The notes under the pieces are model-generated. The model saw nothing but the letters and a program-made list of their open reading frames with translations. It made no database searches and was not told the origin of the DNA. Positions 29,701 through 44,700 of a stretch of 64,000 nt of DNA are shown here, in pieces; the first letter of the stretch is position 1, and the number at the start of each line of letters is the position of its first letter. The stretch is from an uncultured Clostridia bacterium (GTDB taxonomy: Bacteria > Bacillota > Clostridia > Christensenellales > UBA1242). The translations under genes and the position numbers were made by a program. The DNA is taken from positions 1 to 64,000 of the forward strand of contig CANCYS010000003.1 in NCBI GenBank assembly GCA_947382485.1, given 5' to 3'.

Positions 29701-32700
29701 CATTAATTTCATCTTCATATTTACCAGTATCAATATTATGGAAATATGGATTTGTTGAACCAATATATTTGTTAGTAACAAATTTAACTTCGTAAACATT
29801 TGCTTTATAGAATGCATTAAGTGCTACTGCAAAAGTTCTTTGAGTGTCACCAAGTACTTCAAGTTCTCCACTAGCATTAGCAAGATTGTAACTAGCATAC
29901 AAGTAACTATCAGTATCTCTTAAAATTGAAGCATAATCAAGGCGAACAAGTGTGCTCTTTGCCTCAGAACCAGCAACAGTGTTATATGTTGTATAAACTG
30001 AATTTTGTCCTAAACTGTAACCAGTGAATGTGTAACCCACTCTCTGGAATGCTGTTGTTTCAACATCAACTCCACTATCAAATACAAGTGAAGTTGCATA
30101 AGCCATACCATTATAATTTTTAATCTTATATGCAGGAGATGAACCTTTTTCAATTTTAACATTTGATTTACTGTTTACATCATTGCTGTCATAGTAAATG
30201 TCATATGTATTTGCTTGCCAACCTGCATAGAGTGTTAATGTGTATTGCTTATTTGTTTTATCGGTAACAACTGTCATGAGTGAATCGTAAATATTCTTGT
30301 CAAATTTCACACTTGAAGCATACTTAGTTGTGTAGTTTGATTCATATGTGTTAAGGTTGCTGTCATGTCCATCAACAAGTTTTTTGCTGCCAATTTCCAT
30401 GTTTCCAAGATAATATGTTGAGTTATCTGTTGCCACCTTTGAATTTCTTGTTTCATAACCACGAGTGAACCAACCTGTCCAAGTATAACCATATCTATCA
30501 ACATTTGATAAATCTTCAATAGCAAATCCATCATCTGTTATGCCATAGATATCAGTATAAATTGAAACATATTTATTTGTGTCAAACATTACATACATTT
30601 TAACTGTTGAAGTTGAAGTATATGTTGCATTTGAACCATTTAAACTGCTAAGTGCCCTATCTAAGAAGTATGCAGGAGTTGAACCAATTCCATATGCTGA
30701 TTGACTGTTTGCTAAAATGTCATAAGCAGTTGAATCAAATGAAACTTCATAAATTATACCTTGCCATTTAGCATAAATTGTGATTTCAAATTTTTCATTT
30801 GCTCTATCTTCAATCCAGTTTCCTTCACCATCGTTTGATGAAATAGTATAACCATATTTTTCACTATATGGAGTTGTTAAACCTTTTTCAAAATCATAAA
30901 GTTTATTATTTGTTGTGCTTGAATTTGCTCTGAATACAAATTGATTAAACATTGCATAATCAAGAGTAATCATCTGGAATGTAGTTTTGCCATCAACTCT
31001 ATCATAATAATAGTTATAATCATTTTCATAGTGATAATCTGTTCCAGCCATCAAGAAGTCTGTGTTTTCTTTGCCTTCTGCATTTGTATACCAACCAAGC
31101 CACATATATCCAAACTTTTCTAATATGATTTGTGATAAGTTTTGATTGTTTGATGGTTTGTAATACCAATCATTTGTGTCAAATACAACTTCAAGAGAAA
31201 TTGAAATTAATCCAGAAGCAATATTTCCACTTTCAATTCCACCAAAACTTGCTATTGTTGAGTCTGCTACATTTGAATTTATGTTCAAATTAACTTTATA
31301 AGTGTTAGCTTCCCAAACTGCAAACATAATTACATAATGAGAATTTTCTGTATCACCAAGTGTTTCATGAACACCAAGAAGTTCGTCACTAGATGTAAGT
31401 TTTGACTTGTCATTATATAAGTAGCAGTTTGAAGAAATTCCTGATGTTGTGCTTGTAGAATCAATTACGATACTATCATAGTTTAATTTAAACTTTGTTC
31501 CCCAAGCGATTGTGTTTGTTGAGTCAAGACCAAATCTCCAACCCACAAATTTATATCCAATTCTTGTTAAATATTGGAAGTCGTATTCTTTATCAAATTC
31601 AAGTTCAACAAAGTCACCAGAATTTGATTGAAGTGGAGATGAACCAAGAAGATTTTTCTTGTCAGTCACTGAATCACTTGTTGTTGTGCCATTGTCATAT
31701 CCATTTGTTCCATAATCATATGAAACTTTATATGTATTTGCTTGCCAACCTGCATAAAGTGTCAATTCACCAAACTTATTGTTAACATATGAAGAATTTG
31801 TTCCACCAGTTATGTTTGTACCTTCTAAGTTCAAATTTTCAAGAGAATCTGTTCTATCAGTGTCAGCACTCTCATAGGTGTATGTTAATTGATATTTTGA
31901 TTCTGTATATGTCATTAAACTGATTAAATCATAGTTTAATGTTGGAAGTGTTTGTGATGAACTACCTTTGATATGTCCATCAATGATTTGTGAAATTGTT
32001 GAATCAACATCACTCCAATTTGCATTGAAGAAGTCTTCCACATACCAACCCATCCAAGTGTAACCATATCTGTCAATCATTACTTCTTCAAGTGTATATG
32101 TGCTTCCATTATAAGAAACGATTGTAGACCAAACATTTGTGTCAAAGGTTGCAACAATCTTAATTTCAGCATTTGCAATGAAGTAGTTTGGATTGTTGAA
32201 TCCACTATTGTCATATGAATAGAATTGAGGAGTTGTTGAACCAGTGCCAACATTTACATTAAATGTAACGTTATACTTATTTGCTTTCCATACTGCATAA
32301 AGTGTAACTGTTCCATCATTGTACATTGAATCATGAATTTGATCTTTGATTGCATTATAGAAATTATAATTATAATTTCCACCAACATCACTTGAAACAA
32401 AGTATGCTCCAAAGTCGTATGAGAAGAATCCAAGGTCATCAGCATTTACACTTACATTAGATGAATAGATTTCACCAATACTCCATCTTGAAGCATTTGT
32501 CCAAGTTGAAGCAGTTGAATAACCCATGAATGTATAACCAACAATTGAATATTGATTAGCATTTAATAAAGTTACTTGGTTAAAATATAAAATTTGTGAT
32601 GTTAAGTTTGAATCATTTGTCACAACTGGACTTGATGAACTTTGTTTGTTTGAATTAAATTCAACAGTAATAGCCTTTGGTGATGAATATAATTTAATAA

Positions 32701-35700
32701 AGTTTGATTCAAAAGTATTTGTATCTGCTTGAATTATAAATGTATAAGTTCCATAAACTGAACCAGTTGATCTTGAATATGAAATACTAATTGATTTTGG
32801 AAGAGTTTTTGCATTTCCATTTGCATCAGTCACACTTACTACATAATTTCCACCAACTAAACTATATGAAAGATAATAGTTTTGTCCAAAATAGTTAATC
32901 ATTGTGAGGCTGTAACCTTCAATTTCAGTGTAAGTTAACTCATAACTATTACCATAGAAATTTCTAACAATTGTTCCATTATTTTCTTTATAGTTTGTTT
33001 GAGTATATGATTCTGCCCTATTGCTGTTATAGAAATTCAAAACAATTTCTGATAATGTTTGTCCATTAAACCATGAATTGTTTGCAATTGGGTCGAGTCT
33101 TGTATCGATGATATTTCCATTAGCATCAAATGAATAGAAATATGATTCAACATTAACTTTTGTTGTTATATCATTCAATAGAACTTTTGCGAATGAATAT
33201 CCACCAAAAGTTACATTGTTTGTGCAAGAATTTTTATAAAGATTTCTTACATCATCAATATAAATTATCTTATATCTAGAACTTGCATCAACAATTCCAT
33301 CAACAGTTGAATCTTCACTATTTACTCTGTAAACCGTTCCTGCATCAATTGAAGTTGTAGAATTTGTTAATGTGAATTCAGACATTCTATATGAATAATT
33401 GTCACTAATTGTTCTAAGTTCAACACCATTATCAAATATACTTGCTTTACCAATGAAGATAAGTTCAACGAAATAGTAGTCTGAATATGTTCCTGCAACA
33501 AGCGAAGTTACTTGACTTAATGAATTTGCAAGTACTGTTGAATTGTTTGTTCCAAGCGTTGCAAGATAATCACCGCCACCAATATAGAACTCAAATCCTA
33601 AATTATTAAGTGTTATAGCTGAAATATCAGAAGCAGTTGTTATATTTGATAAATTCTTTGATTCAAATCTCAATGTTACATAAGATTCAGCAACTGCACT
33701 TATTTCAACATTTCCATATATACCATAAATTGTGAGTGTGATATATCCTGTACTATCATCATAAATATATGAAATGAATGCACAATCATTAAACAAATAA
33801 TCTGTTTCATTTTCATCAACATATGAATAAATGAAATGATAACCTGTTCCTGAAATTGCAGTTTCAATTTCTTCCCTGATAATAACTAAACTACCAACGC
33901 CATAATCAATTGTGAGAGAACTGATAATATATCCACTATGTGGACGAATAACGTATGTATTAAGAGCAGAAGGTGCGACTTTATTTTGAGATAAACTATC
34001 TTTATAATCAATTGTTGCACCAACAGTTTCTTCTGATTTATAGAAATCGTCTTGTCCATTATTAACAGAAGATTCAAATGAAATGTTACTTTCATAATCG
34101 GTGAACGAAGCAACAACTTGAAGTGCATCATTTTCCGCTCTTGTATCAGCAAATAAGATATAACAATAGTAATCTAATGTGCCAACTTTTGTATGACAAA
34201 GATACAATACATATTCAATGCCATTATATGCCAAAGTTACTGCTTGCTCAGTTGTGTATGTTATGCCGTCTGCAAAGATTTCAAAGGTTGAATTTTCAGC
34301 AACTTTTGACGAAATAATATTTCCAGAAGCATCTTTAACAACAAATTTTGCAAAGTCAGGTTCATATAAATTATTATCAAGCTTATAATCAAGTGTGAAG
34401 AATGTTGAAGTTTTTCCATTACTTAAATAAATTCTACTTAAATACGAGTCAGTAAATCTCAATGAATTACCTAAGTATGTATTATTGTTTCTATTTACTT
34501 GTGGATAGAATACAACAAATTGGGTGTTTCCATTAAACATATCTACTGTGCTTGGATTAACTTTAACTTGACTATCAAGAACATTTTCTGTTTCTGTTCC
34601 CCTTTCAACATAACCCTGTGAAGTTGCATTTCCTTGAACTGAATAATCAAGAGAAGAATATGTGATTGTTGAAATATCAATAACTAAGTTAATGTTATTA
34701 TAAACATTTTTAAATGTTAAAATGTAGTAATAACATCTTGTTTCTTCGTTATAGAATTCTTGATAACTATAAACATTCTTTTCTCCAACATCTGGAAGTG
34801 GTAATGGACTGTTGTTTCCTGAAACGTCAAGTCCACCACTTGTTGTAAATGAAATGTCTTCTTTATTTAATCTATAACCTTCATTTAAATAAATGTATAA
34901 AATTATATCATTATTTTGGATGACGGTTGGATAGATTGTTACATCAGTGTTATATGTAAATCCATTATAGAAAAGAGTTTCGCTTTGTGTGAATACATTT
35001 GGAGTGTAATCAATTAAATTGTTTGAACCAACATATTCTGGGAATTTTGAATTCAAATCATAAGAACCCATGAAATTAACTTTATTTCCATGTGTGATTG
35101 AATCTGAATTAATGTTATCAACCACTCCACCAAAATAGTCAGTTGCACCATAATCTGCATTTATATCAAATTCTACTGTGTATTCAACCATTTCATATAC
35201 TGCATAAACATCAATGTTTGTGTATGCATGAGTGAATATGAATGTGATTTCTCCATTATCATCAGTTGTGTAATAGAATTTTGAAATAGCTGTTTTTTGA
35301 GTTCCATCGATGCCAGTGTATGTATAAACATACTCATGATATTTATTGCCTTGTGCATCAGTTTTATCAAAATATGAATTTGAATAGAATTCATCATTAA
35401 TAATATAAATTCTTTCTTGATCAATTTGAACATACCAACCAATAAATTTATACCATGAAGGAACATTCAAATATTCATTGAATGCATAATCTTCTTGACG
35501 CTTAACAGCAAATGGATCCCATGACCATGAGAAGTCATTTGCATATTTTGCCATTCCAAGATTTGATTTATTTTCATTAGTTTCAAGATAAACATAATTT
35601 TTATCAAGATTTACATTTTCTTCTGTTGGAGTTACAAAGAAATGACCTTTATCAACACCATTTTCATCAAAATTAGTTTCTGGATTTTTGTTTGTATCGT

Positions 35701-38700
35701 AGAAATCAGCATAATAAATTTCTTTTACGAAATAACCAAAGTAATACTCATCGCCTGCAAAATATTTGTATAAACTTGTACCAGCATAGATGAATTTATC
35801 AGAAGAAATCAAATCTGAATTGATAATTTGCTCATCTGCAAGAGTATCTGATGCTTCATCAATATTGATATGATCAAGATGTGAACTATCTCCTGATTCG
35901 TTAAGTTTGAATGTATCATTTGATACATTTGGATCATACCACTTGCTTCCATCATAGTTTTCAAACCAGTCAATTGCATTATATCCTAAATAATCAGGAT
36001 TTGGATCATTTGATTCAGTTAAATTGTCATAGTTATTATACCATCTAAACCATGTGTAATAGTCATAGTGCTCAGGAATGAAATCTTCATTAACAACTTC
36101 TGTTTCAACAATGAATCTTCCATCATAAGTCACTGTAACAACCATATAAAGTTCATAATTCCATTTAATGCCTAAAATTCCGTTAACAAGATTTTCATCA
36201 TCAAAAGTTGCAACAGCTGTATAGTAATAAAGGTTATATGTATTTGCTTGCCAATGTGCATAAAGTTGAACAATATGATCATTGTCTGTAACATTCAAAT
36301 GTTTTTCATCAAGTGTTCCACAATCAGGTGCAAGTGATTTTTCACTAACAAGAGTTTGATATAAATTATAATCAAATTTTGGTTGTGAAGCTGGATTTAC
36401 TTTTGCAGTTCTATCTGTTCCAGCAAGAACAAGTGTTGAATCTCCACTTGCCATAAACCAACCAAGCCATGTATAACCATAACGAGAAACAAGAGTTACA
36501 TCAAGATTTATCCAATCATTTGAATCAAACTCAACAGTTACATCATAGAATTGATTATTTCTATCGTAAACTGACCCACTAAAATACTTAACAGGTGTAG
36601 TTCCTGTGATATCATTCACATTAAATCTTATTGTATAAGTTTCAGCTTGCCAGCGAACATAAAGGTTAACATTGCCTGCCAAAATTTGAGATTTCAAAAT
36701 CTCATAGTGATTATATGTGTAGTTGCTATTGTTTGTTATATTTGAAACAAATGAAGCTTCATTTGCAAAAAGTGCAACAGATGAAGATGTATTTGTCCAA
36801 TCGGTGTCACTTGACCAACCAATGAATGTATAACCAACCATATAGAATGGATAAAAATCAAGAATATTTCCACTGTATAATGTTCCATCATTTAATTGGT
36901 TATAAACGAAAAGTTGTGAAGTTGTTTTGTCTGTGTTGTATTCAGTTTTATTTAAAATTAATGGGCTTGATGAATCGTGCTTATTTGAATTATAGGTTAC
37001 AGTGAAAATGTCAGGTGTTGAATAGAATTCAAGGGTATAACCATCAGTTAAATATGCAATTATGTCACCATTAAAGTTAATATCATATGTTCCATCAACA
37101 TAAGTGTAAGTAGCCTTGAAATTCAAAATTTCATTTCCACTTATATCAACAAATGTGATATTGCCATCTCCATCAATTGTGCCAATGATATTTACACCAA
37201 CAACATCATCACTATATTGGTCTCTATATCTATTACCATAAAGTTTTATAGTTGAAAGTGTGTAGCCATCAACATCATGATATTTAAAGTTAAGTTGTTT
37301 ACCATAATAGGTATATTCCAAACTACCAGCATAGTGTGCATTTGTAATAATTCCGCTATTCCTATAATCTGCATAATAATTTGTGTAAATATCAGAAACA
37401 ACTTGTCCATTAAACCATGTATAGTCAGATGTTGGGTCTAGTCTTGTTCCAAGAATATTTCCATTTGTGTCAATAACATTCAAATATGAATCAACTTTAA
37501 TTGTGTTTGCAAGAACATCTGCTCTAAATTTAATAAAGCTTCTACCATTATTATTAATAGCAAAAATTTCTTGCATTGCGAAAATATCAGCACTTGTGTA
37601 GTTTGTTCTTGAATGAACAATATCTTCAAGTCCAGTTTCTGTCGTACTATTAAATACAAAAGCATTCTGTAAATAATATGAGAACTCATTGCCAAGTAAG
37701 TTAATATAAATTCTCTTATTATAAATGTCTGCCCTTCCATAAACATGAAGTTCAACATAATACATTGTGCATGGTGTATTTTCAAAATTTACACCATCAT
37801 ATAAACCTGCAACAACTTTACTTGAATCAAAGTATTCTTGTGTTACAAGGAAAATTAAATTACTCTTGTCAACATCTTGCACGCTTAATGCAGTTGAAAG
37901 ATATGATAAATCCTCCGCTTCAAGCCTGATGACTGCATGAGATTTAAAGAAAGCATCAATTGTCAAATTATGATATATACCAGCAACTCTAACAGTTACA
38001 GTTCCTGTTTCAATGTCGTATGTATAATAAATGTATGTATCACTATTGATAAAATAATAATCACTAGAAGACTGAGAATCTATATATGAATACTCATACG
38101 TATATTTAGTTCCAAGAGCATATTTTGTTCTTATATCATCAAGTGAAATTGTGTATGTTTTGTTTTCATAAGTCAAAAGAATGTAATCAACTACATAACC
38201 ATTAAATTCTGAAATTACAAATGAATTAACATCAGTTGGTAAAACTCTTGAAATTGATGGTGAAATTTCACCATAAGGGTTTCCTGCGACATATTCATCA
38301 GTATTTGATGTAATTGCAGAAGAAGTTGTTATTGAACTTTCAATATAATTAAAGTTTGCTGTTATTGTGATATTATCATATTTTGATGAACTATCATAAA
38401 GCAATATATAACAATATTTAGTTTCATTAAACTCGCTTCCATATTCTTGAACTGAATCACCAAATGAGCAAAGATATAAAACACTATCCCCTAACACAAA
38501 TGCTTTACAAACTTTGTATGTTGTTCCGCCTATTGTAAATAAATTATAATGTTGAGTATAACTTGTATTTTCATTTGAACATGTAATTTGACTCATGTCA
38601 AATCTATCAGTTACTGAGTTGTAACCAATTGAGAAATTATATGTATCTTTACCAATAGTAAGGCTTGTTAAATATGAAGAAATTTCAAAAATATTATTGT

Positions 38701-41700
38701 TTGATGAAAGTGATGCATAGTTTGGATAGTAAACAACTGCATTTGTGTTTCCATAATAAACTGATGAACCAGCACTTCTTTCAATAATATCAAAATCTGT
38801 TGCAGTTGTAGAACCAATATTAGCATTTGGAACATATGTGTAGGCTTGTGGAGTTTGTTTTACACTGCCTGTATAATTGTAATTTGCAAAATGATATGTT
38901 ACTGTATCAAATTTTAACTTGATTGTTGCTATGTCATCACTATATGAATATGGGTCTGAATTATAATTTTCTGTGTCATTATTGTAACAATTTTCAAAAA
39001 TAATAGTATATGTTAATGAACCATCTGGATTTGAAACACTAGAAATTGATGTTGTGTTTGCAACAACATTTGATTTATTATAAAGAATTATGTTTTTATT
39101 AATTATTGAGTTGCCAATTGCATTAACCATGTCGTAACTGCTGATATAATAGCCAGGCATACAATTGATAATCAAAGTTAAATTTAGACTTTGAATTGAA
39201 TGGATTGAACTATCTCCATTTACTTCACTGTTAGAAACAAATAAATTTTTATTATATTCCGTTGAAGTCAAAATTGTTATATCTGTAACTGGCAAGCCAA
39301 TTGAAGAAGAACCTGAATATAACAATGTATTAATATATCCAGTTAATGAATCATTGATATAATCATACTTATTATTTGAGTCTTTTGTGAGTGATGTGGC
39401 TTTGTCACTTGCAGTAAGATCTAAGTTATATTTATTTACAACTTGTCTATAAACCGCATAAATATACATATCACTATCAATTTGACTATCCGCATGTGGT
39501 TGATAGAATGAACTTCCACCAATAAATTTGCCATATTCATAACCTGACATATATATGTCATCAGTTATATAAACCTTATCATTTGAATCATTTAGATAAT
39601 AATAACCAACTAACTCACTGTTAGAATCATATTCTGCATAAATTGTTTTATCAAATTTAACATTTGATACATACCAACCTTCAAAAGCATATGAATTTGG
39701 AAGTCCATCAATAAACAAGTCACTAAGTTTCAAAATATTATCATATTTAATGACAAATGGATCAAGTTTTTCATCTAATTTCTTTTCAGTGTATTGTGAT
39801 GTATTATTTGCATTATCGTTATTATTAGTGAAATAGTAATAATAATCATATATTTCTTTTCTATAATAAGCATAGAAATAATATTCATCTTGATCATAAA
39901 TATCGAAATATTGAACTAATCTGTTTCCTCCATCTTCACCATATGACTCAAAAATATAATTGTTTAGAGTTGCAAATTCTCCATATTCATATTGAGAAGG
40001 ATGCATTGAGATTAATGTGTCTGATGTAAAGTTCTTTTCATCGCTATAATAACGATTGTTATCGTCATAAATTGGAATATTATAAAGTGTTGTTGGATCT
40101 GCTACATTACGTGAGAAAATCCAATAATAGAAATCATAACCATAAGGAACATAATGTGAACCTGAATTTTTATCAACTAAATTCAAATTATAAGTCAAAT
40201 AATCCAAAGTAAGTTCTTGGTTGAATTTAATTGTGATTTTTACATATTCTTTGTAATTTGTGTTCACCATGTAATATTCATCATAATTACCTGTCAATAA
40301 TGTATCTAAATGGCTTGTTCCATGATATGCAGAATCATAGTCATAATCTGAATAATAGAAATATAAAGTGTATTCTTTTGGTTCATAGAATGCAAAAACA
40401 TATACATCATTTGATTCGATATTGTCATCATCATTGAATGTATATCTCCAAATAAATCTATTATCTGGTGTCCAATCTTGGAAATATTCACTATTATTTG
40501 TGATGTTTGCGTCTGAACCAACCGTTTTTACATTACCATTATTGCTTGTATATGAATCAAGATATTCATGAGAATAATCAGTTAAAGTTCCTGCAAGTTG
40601 CATTGTATCAAAAACTGTCCAACCAATAAGGTCATAACCATTTAATGAAGCTGTTGCAACTGTGTAATAATCATTAAACAAAACTTTATCAGTTTGATAT
40701 TCAATGTAATTTTCAAGTTCATTAGCATGGTCATGAATATTACTATCAGAAACATAATAGTGAACTGTATATTCATTTGCAGTGTAAAGAGCATACACAT
40801 GAATTTCTTGTGTATATCTGAAATAGAATGAACTTAAATTGCTCCAATTCTGAATATATAAATCTTGGCCAATTTGTTCATCTGTAATAACATTTGATGT
40901 ACCATCAAAATTATTGTTGAAATAACTATTTTCATATCTGTTTGTGATTTCATTTAGTTCTTCATTTGTGAGAGCATTGTATGATACATAGAAACCAACA
41001 AACTTATAACCCATTAAATTAAATCTATAATTATTATAATAGTCTAAAATTGCATCGGTAACAGTAAATAAATCATTGAATGCAAATGTGTTAATACCAC
41101 CACGTTTACTATATTTATTTACACTATTTGCACTTCCCTTTATGTTGTCATTTGCATCATAGAAATTAATTGTATACTCATTTGCTTCATAATAAGCATA
41201 AGCATAAACATCAGATGAATATCTGAATAAGAAGTTATTTCCTGATGCCCAGTTTTGACAATATGATGAATTAGCAATAATATTTTCGTCTGAATAAACA
41301 CCTCTGTCAAGTTCAGGAACCAAAGTTGAATTTGCAAATACATCAAGGCTATTTATAAATTCATTTGTAAAATTATTTAAAACACCATCATAAGTCAAAG
41401 TTGAAACAAACCAACCTTTGAATGTATATCCTGTGACAATAGAGCCTTCTCTAACATTGTAATTTGTGTTGAAATTAACATTTTCTGTTCCAATTTCACC
41501 AAAAGTTGCTGCATTATAAATTGTATCAACTAAGTTTGTTGAAGGTTCATAGTATGTTATTGTATATGTATTTTTCTCGTAAACACCATAAACATATATA
41601 TCATAATCATATCTATACTTAAATGAATAGAATGATTCAGAAGAATTATTATAATTCCAATTCTGTTGCAAATTATAAATAAAATAATTTCCATTAGCAA

Positions 41701-44700
41701 TCAAATCTTGATCATAAGAATTGCCATCATACAAAATGAATTCAGAAGTTATTTGAGAAAGCATTTCTGAACTTAAAGGAGTTTTTGAAACATAATAGCC
41801 AAGTAAACTATTACCAATTAAATTATAATATAAAATATTTATATTATCGTTAAAGTTAATTTTTATTGTGTCACTATTATAATATTGTGCACTGTTATTA
41901 ACTGCATCTAAAACGTTATTTGAAGGCGTATAATATTTAATTGTATACTCTATTGGAGTGTAATTCACATAACAATAAATATCATATGTATAATGCCATA
42001 GTCCTTCATAATCAATTTCAGATTTATTATATGATACTGAACTTCCATTGACACTTCTAGTATAAATATCCCAAGTGTTATATTCATAGCCAAAAGGCAA
42101 AGAAATATTCTTTGTAAAATAATCTAAATAACTATATACACCACTTGCATTATTTGTATTATATGCCTCAAAAGTTACAGTGTCTGTATGAATTAAATTA
42201 TAGTTTTTGTCACCATTAATAAAGTTATTAAAATATTGATTTATAGTGATGTCATCATAGTTTAAGTGTTGGTCAGTGATTGCATAATAATGAACAAAAT
42301 AATCAGTGTAATCATACCATGCATAAGCATAATAATGATAATAATCATCTTCTTCACTCTTTTCAAGATTTGCGTCATACCAATATGTTAAATGATTGGC
42401 AGTTATCGTTTCACCCGCCCTCGTTGAAGGATATCCATCAGGTGCAATATCTTTCTCTGTCAAATATCGAATTGAGTCAAATTTGTCAGGTGTTGAAGAT
42501 GTGATATACCAACCCTCAATATGCATACCATTTTCAAAGAAATTAAGTTTTTTATTTCCATCAGTTGTATCTTCATAGCGAATAAGCATAACCTTATCAC
42601 CAAAAAGTATCAAATCAGAAATGAAATGATAAACATAATTGCTTACAGAAAGTTTATTTATATTGTTATATGAATCAGAAACATAGAAATGAATTCTATA
42701 AATAGCGATTTCATAAATTCCATATGCATAATAAATTGTATCTTCTTCATTAGTTGTGTAATTGTTGAAGAAAATAGTTTCACCTGCTTTCCAATCAATA
42801 TCTGATTTTGCATTAAAAATGTAACTCTTATCAGAAATATCCGAATAAGGATTATAAGTTAAAACTTTCCAACCAAGAAGTGTAGTTCCATAAATTGTAT
42901 TTTCTTTTCTCGCAGTGAAATTTCTATGGAATTGTGCTCTTTCTGTTGTTACAGAATGATAAATAAAACGATAATTCAAAACATCTCTATAATCAAAAGT
43001 TGGAGATGTCAAATTCCACATATCCATACCAATTGTAAGGTCAATGAGAGTTTGATATTGTTCGCCTTCTGAATAGTTTGTTCCGTTAATTGTGCTTGTT
43101 GGATTGTAACTACTTGAATATCCAGGTGTTATATAGTTGATGTTAAAGAAATATGGTTCATAATAAGCATAAGCATAAACATCACCATCAAAAACCCAAT
43201 TTGAAACTGTGCCTGTAAGTGGATCACAAGGTACATATGTTCCACCAATACTATCATAAGTGTTAACCTTTAAAGCATTTGAACCGCTAAGAAAAAGTTC
43301 TCTGTTTTCAGAGTTCACAGGTTTATCAAAGAAATACCAACCTACAAAGTTGTATGCTTCTGGTGTTGTTTTTTCAATTTCATTGTCAATGCTAAGTAGT
43401 TTTATTGAACCTTCAAATTCAACAGAAGCAGAACCTTGTGGAAGTGCATATTCATTATAATATGCAGTATGATTTACATGATTAAAATCATTATCAAAAG
43501 TTGTAAAATAAGTTACTTTATATGTATTTGGTCTAAAAAATGCATAAACATAATAAATTGAAAAATCAAATCTTTCCCAAATTTCATCGGTCAAAACATT
43601 GGCAGTTGCAACCTTGCCAGATAAAGGACTTGAAGACAAATACCAACCAGCAAAATTATAACCTGAAATTTCATAATTATTATATACTAATGTTTCACCT
43701 GCTTTAATAGTAATTGTTTCAAAATTGCTATATCTTTCAGCATTATTAACTTTTGAATATAAATTTGCATTTGTTTCTGATTCGCCTTTTACAGGAGCAT
43801 AATATCTAACTGAATAAGTCTTTTTTGCATAAATTGCATAAGCATACATACTTTGTGCATAATTCCAAGTAAAAGTACTATCAGCAGTTCTATTTGAAGA
43901 CATATTAGTTTGATTTTGACTTGGTGGAGTTATTGTAAAGAACCAACCAACAAAATCAGTTCCAGCAGGTATATTAACCCCTGAACTTGAACGAACAGTG
44001 CAGATATCATCATATTTGGTTGTTACATCTGCAAGTTGAACATAAGTGCTACCATTTGAATTATTTATATATCTATAATTATTATAACTTGATGATAAGT
44101 GTTGATAATAAATATGATAAGTATTCTTTTCCCAATGTGCATAAATTGTGGAATTACCAGCAGTTGTGTATATTGTAGAAGTTGTTAATTGAGTTCCATT
44201 AGTTGCATCTGTCCACCAACCGTTAAATGTATAACCTGTTCTTGAAGCATTTGGAAATGCACCATAAGCTGAATCAAATGTTACAGTTTTGGTTGCTGTT
44301 GTGCCAGTTCCTGACCAACCAGAAGTTGAAGAAATGCTACCACCATTTGCATTTGCAGTTACGGTATATTTATTGGCTGTCCAATTTGCTGAGAAAGTTA
44401 CAGTTCCTGATGCTGACCTAAGATTTTTGAAATATGTATAACTAGAACTAAATGTATATGAAGAATTAGATGCAGCAATTGAATTTGATGCACTTGAACT
44501 TGTGCCATAGTAGTGTGTGCAATTTGTGCTCATGTTAGAAACTGACCAACCAGCAAAAGTGTAACCTGTTCTTGTTGGATTTGTAACATGGAATGATGAA
44601 TCAAATGTTGCAGAAGTTGGATGATCTGTTCCAAATGAACCATTATTTAAGCTATAAGAAATAGAATAAGTAATAGCTGTCCAATATGCAGTAAAATATA

